From NCBI RefSeq assembly GCF_001673365.1, contig NZ_LZLS01000195.1, positions 1 to 50,291 on the forward strand: DNA of 50,291 nucleotides, given 5' to 3'. Positions 23,633 through 31,514 of this stretch are shown piece after piece. The notes beneath the pieces were generated by a model. It made no database searches. It saw only the letters and a list, made by a program, of their open reading frames with translations, and was not told the DNA's origin. Both the position numbers and the translations under genes were made by a program. Position 1 is the first letter of the stretch. Every line of letters starts with the position of its first letter. The stretch is from Mycobacterium asiaticum (GTDB taxonomy: Bacteria; Actinomycetota; Actinomycetes; Mycobacteriales; Mycobacteriaceae).

Positions 23633-24513
23633 GCAAGGGCGACACCCCGCCCACTGCCGCGGAAATGAGGTCTCTGGCCGAGCAGGCCGAGGCTGAGGCC
23701 GCCGAAGCCGAAGCTCTTGCGGCCGCCGCCCGCGCTCGTGCCCGCGCCATTGCGTTGCGCCGCGAGGCCGAACTCGTCGACGCCAAGAAGCCTGGCCGAC
23801 AGGGCGCGTCGGCAAAACCGGCGGATTCCGTTGCGACCGAGGTGCGCACCGCCCGGAAGGTGGAGCTGGAGAAGAAGGAGCCTGCGGCCGAAGCGGAAGC
23901 CACCGAGCCCGAAGTTGCCGAGGCAGACAATGGTTCGGATGCCGTTGAGCCGGAATCAACGGCGACAGAGCCGGTTTCTGAATCTTACGAACCGGGCCGG
24001 CCTCGGCTCGCCCAGCTGAAGCGTCCGAAATGGTCCGCGGTTGCGGCCGTGCTTGCCGTCGTCGTCGCTCTCGTCGCGCTGGGGGCGAGCGTGGAAATGG
24101 CCGTGCTGCACAAGAAAGCGGTCCGCGAGCGCGCGCAAGTCGCCGAGTACTCGGCAGCCGCGCGCCAAGGCGTGGTGACCCTGACGTCACTGGACTTCCA
24201 ACACGCCAAGCAGGGCGTGCAGAACATCCTGGAAGTCTCCACCGGAACGTTCAAGGACGATTTCCTCAAGATGGCTGACGACTTCACCAACGTCGTCACC
24301 GAATCCAAAGTTATATCCCAAGGCAGCGTCCAAGCCACCGCGGTCGACCTCGACACGATGACCGACAACTCCGCGGTGGTCTTGGTCGCAAGCACCTCGG
24401 AAGTGACCAATGCGGCTGGGGCCAAACAGGATCCACGGAAGTACCGGCTGATCGTGACGGTCACTCGTGACGGCGGCCAGCTCAAGATGTCGAAAGTGGA
24501 GTTCGTCCCGTGA
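23629..24513 (+). CDS. Mce-associated membrane protein (first of second pair)
   Basis: This Mce-associated protein has 294 residues from GTG 23629; GTG 23617 is the alternative start. The first about 130 residues are a charged Ala/Glu-rich region with a likely coiled coil (EQAEAEAAEAEALAAAARARARAIALR) and an acidic stretch. One membrane helix follows (about 140-163, WSAVAAVLAVVVALVALGASV), then the outer domain with TGTFKDDFLKMADDFTNVV and the ending SKVEFVP. It parallels the gene at 11711-12424. This pair is 13 kb from the mce operon and separated from it by unrelated genes, so it may serve another Mce complex. It overlaps the next gene by 4 bases. Confidence 0.9.
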   Translation: MSKGDTPPTAAEMRSLAEQAEAEAAEAEALAAAARARARAIALRREAELVDAKKPGRQGASAKPADSVATEVRTARKVELEKKEPAAEAEATEPEVAEADNGSDAVEPESTATEPVSESYEPGRPRLAQLKRPKWSAVAAVLAVVVALVALGASVEMAVLHKKAVRERAQVAEYSAAARQGVVTLTSLDFQHAKQGVQNILEVSTGTFKDDFLKMADDFTNVVTESKVISQGSVQATAVDLDTMTDNSAVVLVASTSEVTNAAGAKQDPRKYRLIVTVTRDGGQLKMSKVEFVP

Positions 24514-25154
24514 CGGTAGAGAAAGCGCCTGTCGCCGACGACATCGAGGAAACCGAAGCCGCTCAGACCGAAGAGGCCGAAGCCACAGCGGACGTCGAGA
24601 AGGCACCGCCGGGACGGCTGCGGCGCTTCACCCGTCGCCCGAAGCGGTCACCGGGCAAGACAAGTCGACTCTGGGGCAAGATCGGTGTCGGCGCACTGGC
24701 CCTGTTGGTGGTCGTGTCGCTGGGCGTGCTGGGCTGGCTGTTCTGGTTCTCCTACCAACCTGATCGCGCGGTCAACGCCGACGCGGCGAAGGCGGCGATC
24801 ACGGCTGCCAGCGATGGAACGGTAGCCATCCTGTCGTATGCGCCCGACACTCTCGAGCACGACTTCTCCACCGCCAGATCGCATTTGACCGGCGATTTTC
24901 TGTCGTACTACGACCAGTTCACCCAACAGATCGTCGCTCCGGCAGCCAAACAGAAAGCGGTGAAAACTACCGCGGTAGTGCTGCGGGCCGCGCTGACCGA
25001 GTTCCACCCTGACTCGGCGATCGTGCTGTTGTTCGTCAACCAGAGCACCCAGAGCAAGGACCGGCCGGAGCCGACGATGACATCCAGCAGCGTGCTGGTC
25101 ACGTTGACGAAAGCCGATGGGAAGTGGCTTATTTCGCAGTTCAATCCGGCGTAG
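24510..25154 (+). CDS. Mce-associated membrane protein (second of second pair)
   Basis: This is the partner of the preceding gene, 214 residues. An acidic N terminus and an Arg/Lys-rich stretch precede one membrane helix (about 52-75, VGALALLVVVSLGVLGWLFWF). The outer domain reads AAITAASDGTVAILSYAP, FLSYYDQFTQQIVAP and ends KWLISQFNPA. These match AASDGAVALLSYSP, YYQQFADQIVGP and SWLIEKF of the gene at 11178. The GTG 24510 overlaps the previous stop (GTGA). It is probably made in equal amount with its partner and forms a complex with it in the inner membrane. Confidence 0.92.
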   Translation: MTVEKAPVADDIEETEAAQTEEAEATADVEKAPPGRLRRFTRRPKRSPGKTSRLWGKIGVGALALLVVVSLGVLGWLFWFSYQPDRAVNADAAKAAITAASDGTVAILSYAPDTLEHDFSTARSHLTGDFLSYYDQFTQQIVAPAAKQKAVKTTAVVLRAALTEFHPDSAIVLLFVNQSTQSKDRPEPTMTSSSVLVTLTKADGKWLISQFNPA

Positions 25155-25161
25155 GGGTGCG

Positions 25162-25791
25162 ATGAGCGACGGCGACATTCATTCGATGGTGATCGCGTCG
25201 GATTACCGGATTCCGGATCCGACCCGGGTGTGGCCGTTGTTGGAACGCAATCGCGAGGCTCTCGCCGACATCGGTGCTCACCACGTTCTGGTCTACGCCT
25301 CGACACATGACTACGGGCGCGTCCTGGTGATGATCGGCGTGCACAGCCGCGAGCCCATCGTGGAACTGCTGCGCTCACGAGTCTTCTTCGACTGGTTTGA
25401 CGAGGCCGGCGTTGAAGACATCCCGGCGGTGTTCGCCGGTGAGATCGTGGAGCGTTTCGTTGCCACACCGCTGGCGGTCCCGAAAGCCCCCGGTGTGGTG
25501 CTGGCCGCGTTCGCATCGGTGGACGACGTGTCCACGTTGGGCGCCGAGGTCAGGCTGGCGATGGACCGCTTCGCCGCTGCCGGTGTCCGAAAGACCTGGG
25601 TTTTCCAGGCTTTCGACGATGCTCAGGAAGTGCTGATTCTGCAGGAGTTTCCCGACGAGGAGGGCGCGCGGCAGTGGATCGACCACCCGGACGCCACCGC
25701 GCAGTGGATGCGCGGTGGCGCGGGAGTGGGCGCCTATCCGCCGCTGTTCGTCGGCCGGTTTTTCGACATGATGCGGATCGACGCGGACTGA
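25162..25791 (+). CDS. Unrecognised conserved-looking protein
   Basis: This is a soluble protein of 209 residues that I do not recognise. There is no signal or membrane segment. The layout suggests two related halves of about 95 residues: HHVLVYASTHDYGRVLVMIGV in the first and RKTWVFQAFDDAQEVLILQEFP in the second, each a pair of beta strands inside an alpha/beta frame like dimeric ferredoxin-like (ABM or EthD) folds. That is inference from pattern. The ATG 25162 lies 7 bases after the Mce-associated stop with GGGG upstream, so it is probably in the same operon. It is followed after 3 bases by the ferredoxin-like gene. Confidence 0.75.
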   Translation: MSDGDIHSMVIASDYRIPDPTRVWPLLERNREALADIGAHHVLVYASTHDYGRVLVMIGVHSREPIVELLRSRVFFDWFDEAGVEDIPAVFAGEIVERFVATPLAVPKAPGVVLAAFASVDDVSTLGAEVRLAMDRFAAAGVRKTWVFQAFDDAQEVLILQEFPDEEGARQWIDHPDATAQWMRGGAGVGAYPPLFVGRFFDMMRIDAD

Positions 25792-25794
25792 CCG

Positions 25795-26004
25795 ATGTTC
25801 GTGTGCCTGTGCTACGGCATCACCAGTCAGATGGTCGCCGACGCGGTAGCGGACGGGGCGACGACGACCAATCAGGTCGCGTCGGCGTGCGGCGCGGGGG
25901 CCGATTGTGGGCGCTGCCGTCGCACCGTGCGGGCCATCATCACGTCGTCGAGCACGACAGGCTCAGTGTGCCTTCGGCTGCATAGGCCCGACGAGTTGCC
26001 CTAG
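25795..26004 (+). CDS. Bfd-like [2Fe-2S] ferredoxin
   Basis: This is a 69-residue protein with the bacterioferritin-associated ferredoxin pattern. VCLCYGIT gives Cys4 and Cys6, and CGAGADCGRCRRTV gives Cys38 and Cys41 (with an extra Cys32), the C-x-C...C-x2-C set that binds a [2Fe-2S] cluster. Bfd releases iron from bacterioferritin; here no bacterioferritin gene is adjacent, so the partner is unknown. The ATG lies 3 bases after the preceding stop, so it is co-transcribed with it. The C-terminal 14 residues overlap the end of the convergent decarboxylase gene by 42 bases. Confidence 0.82.
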   Translation: MFVCLCYGITSQMVADAVADGATTTNQVASACGAGADCGRCRRTVRAIITSSSTTGSVCLRLHRPDELP

Positions 26005-27627
26005 CAACGGCGGGATTTCGAGCCGTGGCAGCACTACTTCGACGAACACCATCCGGTCCTGGTGCTCGGCGGCCGCGGTGAGCGCCTCGTCGAGTTCGCC
26101 ATAGGTCTGCGCCCGAAACGTCAGGTGATTCGCTACCCCCAGGGCGTTGGGCACGTCGGTCCAGCGCCACGCCACAATGTCGTTGTACGGAGCTGTTTCG
26201 CCATGGATCGCCCGCTCGACGGTGTAGCCGTCGTTGTTGACCACCACGATGACGGGGGAGAGCCCCTCGCGCGAGAAGCTGCCCAGTTCCTGCACGGTCA
26301 ACTGCGCGGCGCCGTCGCCGATCAGCAGCACCGTGCGGCGATCGGGATGGGCGACCGCCGCGCCGAACGCTGCAGGCAAGGTGTAACCGATTGAGCCCCA
26401 AAGGGGTTGGCCGATGAACGTGACGCCCTGGGGAAGGACGTGATCGGCCATCCCGTAAAACGAAGTCCCCTGATCGGCCAACACCACGTTTCCTGGCGTC
26501 AGTGCGGAGCAGAGCCGGTCCCAGACCATCGACTGGGTGAGCGGTTCGTCGCGCGCGGGCGTGGGTCGCGGCGGCTCGGTTGGCGGCGGCGCGACGGCCG
26601 GCGAACTGACGTTGCGCTCGGTGAGGATTGCGGTCAGTGCCGTCAGCGCGGCAGTCATTTCCAGTGGCGCGAACACTTCGTCGGCCACGCTGCTCTGGTA
26701 CTGGCCGATGTCGATGGTGCGGGTCGGGTCGATGCGCTGGCTGAAGAAGCCGCTGACCATGTCGGTGAACACCACCCCGGCCGTCACCAGCACCGGGGCC
26801 TGTTCAATCGCGGTACGCACCCGTTCGGCGCTGGCAGCTCCGGCATAGATACCGAGGAAGTTGGGTGAGCTCTCGTCGAGCAAGCTCTTGCCCCACATCA
26901 ACGTTGCGTGCGGCACCACGTCGGCCGCCAGCAGAGCTTCGAGTTCGGGGACCGCCTGCAGGCGATGAACCAACAGATCGGCGAGCACGGTCAGCTGCTG
27001 GTCACCGAGCAGTTTGGCGGCAGCTTCGGTGAACATCGTCAACGCCCGCGGGCTGGTGCCGCCGGTGTAGCGGGGCAGCGGCGCGCTGGGCGGTTCGGTG
27101 GGGAAGCGCGCGACGTCGGTGGACAGCAGAAGGTAGCCGGGCCGCTTCTGCTCTCGCACCTCGCTGAGCACTCGGTCGATCTCACGGCAGGCCGTTGCAG
27201 GCATGAGATTAGCTTGGGCGCAAGTGATTTCGCGACTGATCCGGAAGAAGTGCTCGAAGTCGCCGTCGCCGAGGGAATGGTGCAACGCCCGTCGGGTGGC
27301 CTGAGCGTCCTTGGAAGGGCCGCCGACGATGTGCACTACGGGTACGTGTTCGGCGAAACTTCCCGCGATCGCGTTGGTAGCGGACAGTTCACCCACGCCG
27401 AATGTCGTTACCACAGCGGACAAACCACGCAGCCGGCCGTACCCGTCGGCGGCATAACCTGCGTTCAGTTCGTTGGCGTTACCGACCCAGCGCAGCTTCG
27501 GGTGGGCCACGATGTGGTCGAGGAACGCCAGGTTGTAGTCGCCGGGCACTCCGAAAATCTCGGTGACGCCGAGTTCGGCAAGCCGGTCGAGGAGGAAATC
27601 GCCGACGGTATAGACGGGTTCAGTCAC
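25963..27627 (-). CDS. kdc: Thiamine-diphosphate-dependent 2-keto-acid decarboxylase
   Basis: This 554-residue enzyme is of the pyruvate/indolepyruvate decarboxylase family and is syntenic with Rv0853c. The N-terminal domain has IFGVPGDYNLAFLD and the catalytic Glu53 in NANELNAGYAADGYGR. The HH pair at 116-117 sits in RRALHHSLGDG, as in other decarboxylases. The ThDP/Mg motif runs from GDG (437-439) to NN (464-465). It should decarboxylate branched-chain or aromatic 2-keto acids to aldehydes in the cytosol. The GTG start at 27627 is 7 bases after a TACGGT -10 box, which fits a leaderless message. Earlier in-frame starts run into the divergent gene and are rejected. Confidence 0.93.
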   Translation of the reverse strand: MTEPVYTVGDFLLDRLAELGVTEIFGVPGDYNLAFLDHIVAHPKLRWVGNANELNAGYAADGYGRLRGLSAVVTTFGVGELSATNAIAGSFAEHVPVVHIVGGPSKDAQATRRALHHSLGDGDFEHFFRISREITCAQANLMPATACREIDRVLSEVREQKRPGYLLLSTDVARFPTEPPSAPLPRYTGGTSPRALTMFTEAAAKLLGDQQLTVLADLLVHRLQAVPELEALLAADVVPHATLMWGKSLLDESSPNFLGIYAGAASAERVRTAIEQAPVLVTAGVVFTDMVSGFFSQRIDPTRTIDIGQYQSSVADEVFAPLEMTAALTALTAILTERNVSSPAVAPPPTEPPRPTPARDEPLTQSMVWDRLCSALTPGNVVLADQGTSFYGMADHVLPQGVTFIGQPLWGSIGYTLPAAFGAAVAHPDRRTVLLIGDGAAQLTVQELGSFSREGLSPVIVVVNNDGYTVERAIHGETAPYNDIVAWRWTDVPNALGVANHLTFRAQTYGELDEALTAAAEHQDRMVFVEVVLPRLEIPPLLGQLVGPMQPKAH

Positions 27628-27634
27628 GCAATCG

Positions 27635-27684
27635 ACCGTACGCGCAAAAGAGACTATTCCGCGGAGGCATTCCCGCGATATCGT
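27635..27684. promoter_or_regulatory. Divergent leaderless promoters, kdc and SRPBCC gene
   Basis: On the minus strand TACGGT (complement of 27635-27640) lies 7 bases before the kdc GTG. On the plus strand TATCGT (27679-27684) lies 7 bases before the ATG at 27692. Both fit the mycobacterial TANNNT -10 box with transcription starting at the start codon. There is no ribosome-binding sequence before either start. Confidence 0.55.
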
Positions 27685-27691
27685 GCGGGCC

Positions 27692-28132
27692 ATGGCAATC
27701 AAAGAATCCCGCGAGATCGTCATCGAAGCCAGTCCCGAGGAGATCCTGGATGTCATCGCCGATTTTGAGGCGATGCCCGAGTGGTCCGAACCGCATCAGA
27801 GCGCCGAGATCCTCGAGACCGGAGCCGACGGGCGTCCCAGCAAGGTCAAGATGAAGGTCAAAGTCGCGGGGATCACCGACGAACAAGTGGTCGCCTACAC
27901 GTGGGGCGACAACCAAGTGAGTTGGGAGTTGGTCAGTTCGGCCCAACAGAAGGCCCAGGACGGAAAGTACGTCCTCGTTCCCAAGGGGGACTCCACCCTG
28001 GTCAAGTTCGACCTCCTCGCGGATCCGAATGTGCCGCTGCCCGGCTTCGTGCTCAAGCGGGCCGTCAAGGGGACGATCGACTCGGCCACGAAGGATCTGC
28101 GGAACCGCGTGCTGAAGGTGAAGAAGGGTTAA
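27692..28132 (+). CDS. SRPBCC-fold (START/cyclase-like) protein, first of three
   Basis: This is a 146-residue helix-grip protein of the polyketide cyclase/dehydrase group, syntenic with Rv0854. The pattern is an SREIVIEASPEEILDVIADFEAMPEWSE N-terminal strand-helix, then KVKMKVKVAGITDEQVVAYTWGDNQVSWEL and a C-terminal long helix (PGFVLKRAVKGTIDSATKDLRNRV). The fold forms a cavity for hydrophobic ligands; no catalytic residues are clear. The ATG 27692 is preferred over GTG 27683 because it lies 7 bases after the TATCGT box. It is a paralogue of the genes at 29386 and 29879. It is 8 bases upstream of far, suggesting a shared transcript. Confidence 0.9.
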   Translation: MAIKESREIVIEASPEEILDVIADFEAMPEWSEPHQSAEILETGADGRPSKVKMKVKVAGITDEQVVAYTWGDNQVSWELVSSAQQKAQDGKYVLVPKGDSTLVKFDLLADPNVPLPGFVLKRAVKGTIDSATKDLRNRVLKVKKG

Positions 28133-28140
28133 GTAGCCGC

Positions 28141-29328
28141 GTGGTCGGTGAGGGTCCGCTGGCCGGGGTGCGGGTCATCGAACTGGGCGGCATCGGGCCG
28201 GGACCACACGCCGGAATGGTGCTTGCCGATTTGGGCGCCGACGTGGTGCGGGTGCGTCGGAAGGCCGTGGCGATCGCGAGCGCGGCGGAGCCGGGCGAAG
28301 CGGGTCGCCACCATCGGGCCGTGGCGATCGCGAGCGCGGCGGAGCCGGGCGAAGCGGGTCGCCACCATAAGACCGGCCTTCGAATGCCTGCCGAGGACCG
28401 CGATCTCCTGCACCGCGGCAAGCGAATCGTCGACCTGGACATCAAGGCGCAACCCGGGCTGCTGCTGGAGTTGGCGACGAAAGCCGACGTGCTGCTGGAC
28501 TGTTTCCGGCCCGGTACCTGTGAGCGTCTCGGCATCGGCCCCGACGACTGCGCGTCGGTCAACCCCCGGCTGATCTATGCGCGCATCACCGGCTGGGGGC
28601 AGGACGGGCCGCTGGCCACCACGGCGGGTCACGACATCAACTACCTGTCCCAGACCGGCGCCATGTCGTCGCTCGGTTACCGCGACCGACCGCCTATGCC
28701 GCCGCTGAACCTGGTGGCCGATTTCGGCGGCGGCTCGATGCTGGTGCTGCTGGGTATCGTCGCCGCCCTGTACGAACGGGAACGTTCGGGCCGGGGCCAG
28801 GTGATCGACGCCGCGATGGTGGACGGGGTCAGCGTGCTGGCCCAGATGATGTGGACGATGAAGTCGACCGGTGCGCTGCGCGACGAGCGCGAGTCGTTCC
28901 TGCTCGACGGCGGCGCCCCGTTCTACGGCTGCTACGAGACCGCCGACGGCAAGTACATGGCCGTCGGCGCCATCGAGCCCCAATTCTTCGCCGCGTTGCT
29001 GGCCGGGCTTGGCTTGGCGGCCGATGAGGTGCCCCGGCAGTCGGACGTCGCCGAGTTCCCGCGCATGCGCGAGTTGTTCACCGAGAAGTTCGCCAGTCGC
29101 ACCCGCGACGAGTGGGCGAAGGTTTTCGCCGGCACCGACGCCTGCGTGACGCCGGTGCTGACCTGGCATGAAGCAGCCAACGACGCGCATCTGACGAGAC
29201 GTTCCACCGTGATCACCGCGCATGGTGTCCAACAGGCCGCGCCGGCGCCCCGGTTCTCGCGCACCGCGGCCGGACCGGTTGGTGCGCCGCCGGCCAGGAC
29301 CACCGCGCTCGACGAAATCGGGTGGTAA
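28141..29328 (+). CDS. far: CaiB/BaiF-family CoA-transferase or racemase (Far-like) with repeat insertion
   Basis: This 395-residue protein is of the alpha-methylacyl-CoA racemase/CoA-transferase family, syntenic with Rv0855 far. It has GVRVIELGGIGPGPHAGMVLADLGADVVRV at the N terminus, RLIYARITGWGQDGP, the catalytic-region AGHDINYLSQTGAM, and GGGSMLVLLGIVAALYERERSG. Residues 43-78 are not family sequence: they are an 18-residue peptide (AVAIASAAEPGEAGRHHR) repeated twice, encoded by two tandem copies of a 48-bp dispersed repeat. Without these 36 residues the length is 359, the normal family size. The insertion lies in a surface loop before the RGKRIVDLDIK strand, so the enzyme may still work. 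GTG 28141 is 8 bases after the SRPBCC stop. Confidence 0.93.
   Translation: MVGEGPLAGVRVIELGGIGPGPHAGMVLADLGADVVRVRRKAVAIASAAEPGEAGRHHRAVAIASAAEPGEAGRHHKTGLRMPAEDRDLLHRGKRIVDLDIKAQPGLLLELATKADVLLDCFRPGTCERLGIGPDDCASVNPRLIYARITGWGQDGPLATTAGHDINYLSQTGAMSSLGYRDRPPMPPLNLVADFGGGSMLVLLGIVAALYERERSGRGQVIDAAMVDGVSVLAQMMWTMKSTGALRDERESFLLDGGAPFYGCYETADGKYMAVGAIEPQFFAALLAGLGLAADEVPRQSDVAEFPRMRELFTEKFASRTRDEWAKVFAGTDACVTPVLTWHEAANDAHLTRRSTVITAHGVQQAAPAPRFSRTAAGPVGAPPARTTALDEIGW
28267..28368. repeat. Two in-frame tandem copies of a dispersed 48-bp repeat inside far
   Basis: Units lie at 28267-28314 and 28321-28368, period 54 bases (18 codons), and are identical to each other over the 48-base core. Each begins GTGGCGATCGCGA and ends GGGTCGCCACCAT, so the ends are 7-bp inverted repeats (GTGGCGA/TCGCCAC). 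The same element with small changes occurs three times at 42212-42370. Because the period is a multiple of three, the far frame is kept. Confidence 0.95.
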
Positions 29329-29372
29329 GCGACTATTTGCTCCAACAGCGCCCGAGCGCGCTGCAGCGTTGC

Positions 29373-29378
29373 TAGCTT
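29373..29378 (+). promoter_or_regulatory. -10 box of a likely leaderless SRPBCC message
   Basis: TAGCTT fits TANNNT and ends 7 bases before the GTG at 29386. The surrounding TTGCTAGCTTGAA is nearly repeated before the next paralogue (TTGCTAGTTTGAA at 29861-29873), so the two genes share a promoter design, probably by duplication. Confidence 0.5.
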
Positions 29379-29385
29379 GAACTCG

Positions 29386-29856
29386 GTGGCCGTAAAAGCA
29401 TCACGAGAATTCGTCCTCGATGCGCCCCAGGAAGTGGTCATGGAGGCGCTGGCAGACGTCAGCAACCTGACGTCTTGGTCGCCCCTGCATAAAAGCGTCG
29501 AAGTGATCGACTATTACCCCGACGGGCGGCCTCACCACGTGAAGGCGACGGTCAAGATCATGGGTCTGGTCGACAAAGAGATCCTTGAATATCACTGGGG
29601 CCGGGACTGGGTGGTATGGGACGCAGACAAGACTGCCCAGCAGCATGGGCAACATGTCGAGTACAACCTCACGCCCGAGGGGCTCGACAAGACACGGGTG
29701 CGGTTCGATCTCACGGTGGAACCGTCGGGACCGATTCCCGGATTTGTCGTCCGTCGGGCCAGCGAGCACATCATGGATGCCGCGGTCAAAGGCCTGCAGG
29801 AGCGTGTGATGGGCGAGATCTCGGGACAGGACACATCACGACCCGCCGACCGATAA
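29386..29856 (+). CDS. SRPBCC-fold protein, second of three
   Basis: This is a 156-residue SRPBCC protein, syntenic with Rv0856. It is close to the next gene: SREFVLDAPQEVVMEALADVSNLTSWSPLHKSVEVIDYYPDGRP here against SREVVIDASPDVIIDALADMAAVPSWSSVHKRAEVVETWPNGRP there, and both contain EYHWGxDWVVWDAxKTxQQHxQH. That motif is specific to these two and longer than in the first paralogue. The GTG 29386 fits the -10 spacing and aligns with the starts of its paralogues; TTG 29377 is the alternative. It has its own promoter 57 bases after far. The ligand is unknown. Confidence 0.9.
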   Translation: MAVKASREFVLDAPQEVVMEALADVSNLTSWSPLHKSVEVIDYYPDGRPHHVKATVKIMGLVDKEILEYHWGRDWVVWDADKTAQQHGQHVEYNLTPEGLDKTRVRFDLTVEPSGPIPGFVVRRASEHIMDAAVKGLQERVMGEISGQDTSRPADR

Positions 29857-29864
29857 CTGATTGC

Positions 29865-29870
29865 TAGTTT
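29865..29870 (+). promoter_or_regulatory. -10 box of a likely leaderless SRPBCC message
   Basis: TAGTTT fits TANNNT and ends 8 bases before the GTG at 29879. It is part of TTGCTAGTTTGAA, nearly the same as the element before the preceding paralogue. There is no ribosome-binding sequence between the box and the start. Confidence 0.5.
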
Positions 29871-29878
29871 GAAGAGCA

Positions 29879-30328
29879 GTGGCAATACAAGCATCTCGCG
29901 AAGTCGTGATAGACGCTTCGCCGGACGTGATCATCGACGCACTTGCCGACATGGCGGCGGTGCCGTCGTGGTCGTCGGTACATAAGCGGGCCGAAGTAGT
30001 AGAAACCTGGCCGAACGGCCGTCCGCGATTCGTCAAGGTCGTCATCAAGGTGGTCGGCATCGTCGACCGGGAACTGCTGGAATACCACTGGGGCTCGGAC
30101 TGGGTGGTCTGGGATGCCAAGAAGACCAAGCAGCAACACGCTCAGCACGGTGAATACAACTTGAGTCGGGAGGCCGACGACAAGACGCGGGTGCGGTTCA
30201 CGATCACGCTCGAGCCATCGGTACCCCTGCCAGAATTCCTAGTCAACCGGGCCCGCAAGAAGATCCTCGATGCCGCGACCGAGGGCCTGCGCCGTCGGGT
30301 GATGGGGACTACCCCGCGTTGTCTCTGA
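29879..30328 (+). CDS. SRPBCC-fold protein, third of three
   Basis: This is a 149-residue SRPBCC protein, syntenic with Rv0857 and paralogous to the two genes upstream. The N-terminal AIQASREVVIDASPDVIIDALADMA, the central LEYHWGSDWVVWDAKKTKQQHAQH and the C-terminal helix NRARKKILDAATEGLRRRV define the fold. The GTG start at 29879 aligns with the starts of the paralogues. The stop at 30326-30328 lies inside the end of the convergent dapC gene (20-base overlap). The three copies in 2.6 kb, each apparently with its own promoter, suggest separately used ligand-binding proteins. Confidence 0.9.
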   Translation: MAIQASREVVIDASPDVIIDALADMAAVPSWSSVHKRAEVVETWPNGRPRFVKVVIKVVGIVDRELLEYHWGSDWVVWDAKKTKQQHAQHGEYNLSREADDKTRVRFTITLEPSVPLPEFLVNRARKKILDAATEGLRRRVMGTTPRCL

Positions 30329-31487
30329 GCGCGGCCAGTCGGTTGATCGCCTCGTCGAGGGTGTCGTCGCGTTTGCAAAAAGTGAAGCGCACCAGGTGGT
30401 TCCACAGTTCTGTGTGTTTGCCGGCCGGGTCCAGGAATGCCGACAGGGGGATGGCCGCCACGCCGACTTTTTCGGGCAATGCCGCACAGAACGCGGTGCT
30501 GTCGTCATAGCCCAGCGGACGTGGATCGGCGCATAGGAAATAGGTGCCGTGGCTGTCGTGCACCGCGAAGCCGATCTCGGTCAGTGCGGACGCCAGACGA
30601 TCGCGTCGGGCCTGCAGCGAACTACGCAGTCTCCCAACCCAACTGTCCTGGGTGTCTAGCGCCAGGGCCACCGCGGGCTGGAATGGCGCCCCACCGACAT
30701 AGCTCAGGTATTGCTTGGCCGCACGCACCCCGGCGATGAGTTCTGCAGGGCCGCAAGCCCATCCGATCTTCCAGCCGGTGCAGTTGAACATCTTGGCCGC
30801 ACTCGAGATGGTGATCGTGCGTGCTGCCATACCCTCGAAGGCGGGCAGCGGCAGGTGACGGTAGCTGTCGTAGACCAAATGCTCATACACCTCATCGGTG
30901 ATCACCAAAAGGTCTGCCGCCACTGCTATTTCGGCGATCGCCTGAAGTTCGGAGCTGCTCAGCACGGTTCCGGTGGGGTTGTGCGGCGAGTTGACGATCA
31001 TGGCACGTGTGCGGGGCGTCACCGCGTTTCGCAGTGCGTCGACGTCCAGCGCGAAGCCACGCCCATCGGCGACCAGCGGCACCGTCACCCGGTGCGCGCC
31101 GGCCATTGCCGCGACCGGGGAGTAGGAGTCGTAGAACGGCTCGATCATCAGGACCTCGGAGCCGGGTTCGACCAGGCCCAGTACCGCGCTGGCGATCGCT
31201 TCGGTGGCGCCGACGGTGACCAGCACCTCGGAGTCCGGGTCGTATTCGATGCCGAAGTGGCGCTGCCGTTGCGCGGCGATGGCCTGACGTAGCGGCGCGA
31301 TGCCCAGGCCGGGGGGGTATTGATTGACGCCGTCGGCGATGGCTTGCTGGGCGGCTTGGAGCATCTCCGACGGGCCGTCCTCGTCGGGAAAGCCCTGGCC
31401 GAGGTTCACCGCGCCGATGCGCGCGGCCAGCGCCGACATCTCGGCAAACACCGTGGTCGCGTATGGCTGCAGCCCTCGCACCGTCAT
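30309..31487 (-). CDS. dapC: PLP-dependent aminotransferase, N-succinyldiaminopimelate aminotransferase
   Basis: This is a class I/II aminotransferase of 392 residues, syntenic with Rv0858c (DapC), a lysine/meso-DAP pathway enzyme that makes a cell-wall precursor. It has NLGQGFPDEDGP near the N terminus, VTVGATEAIASAVLGL, NSPHNPTGTVLS, ITDEVYEHLVYD and the PLP-lysine segment SSAAKMFNCTGWKIGW. The last Arg, in LVRFTFCK, matches the substrate-carboxylate Arg. Other class I aminotransferases look similar, so the assignment rests on synteny. ATG 31487 is at the start of the conserved region. A strong inverted repeat lies 28-75 bases upstream of it. Confidence 0.9.
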   Translation of the reverse strand: MTVRGLQPYATTVFAEMSALAARIGAVNLGQGFPDEDGPSEMLQAAQQAIADGVNQYPPGLGIAPLRQAIAAQRQRHFGIEYDPDSEVLVTVGATEAIASAVLGLVEPGSEVLMIEPFYDSYSPVAAMAGAHRVTVPLVADGRGFALDVDALRNAVTPRTRAMIVNSPHNPTGTVLSSSELQAIAEIAVAADLLVITDEVYEHLVYDSYRHLPLPAFEGMAARTITISSAAKMFNCTGWKIGWACGPAELIAGVRAAKQYLSYVGGAPFQPAVALALDTQDSWVGRLRSSLQARRDRLASALTEIGFAVHDSHGTYFLCADPRPLGYDDSTAFCAALPEKVGVAAIPLSAFLDPAGKHTELWNHLVRFTFCKRDDTLDEAINRLAALRDNAG

Positions 31488-31514
31488 GGTGGACGAGCTT
31501 AAGGCGCGTGCGAA

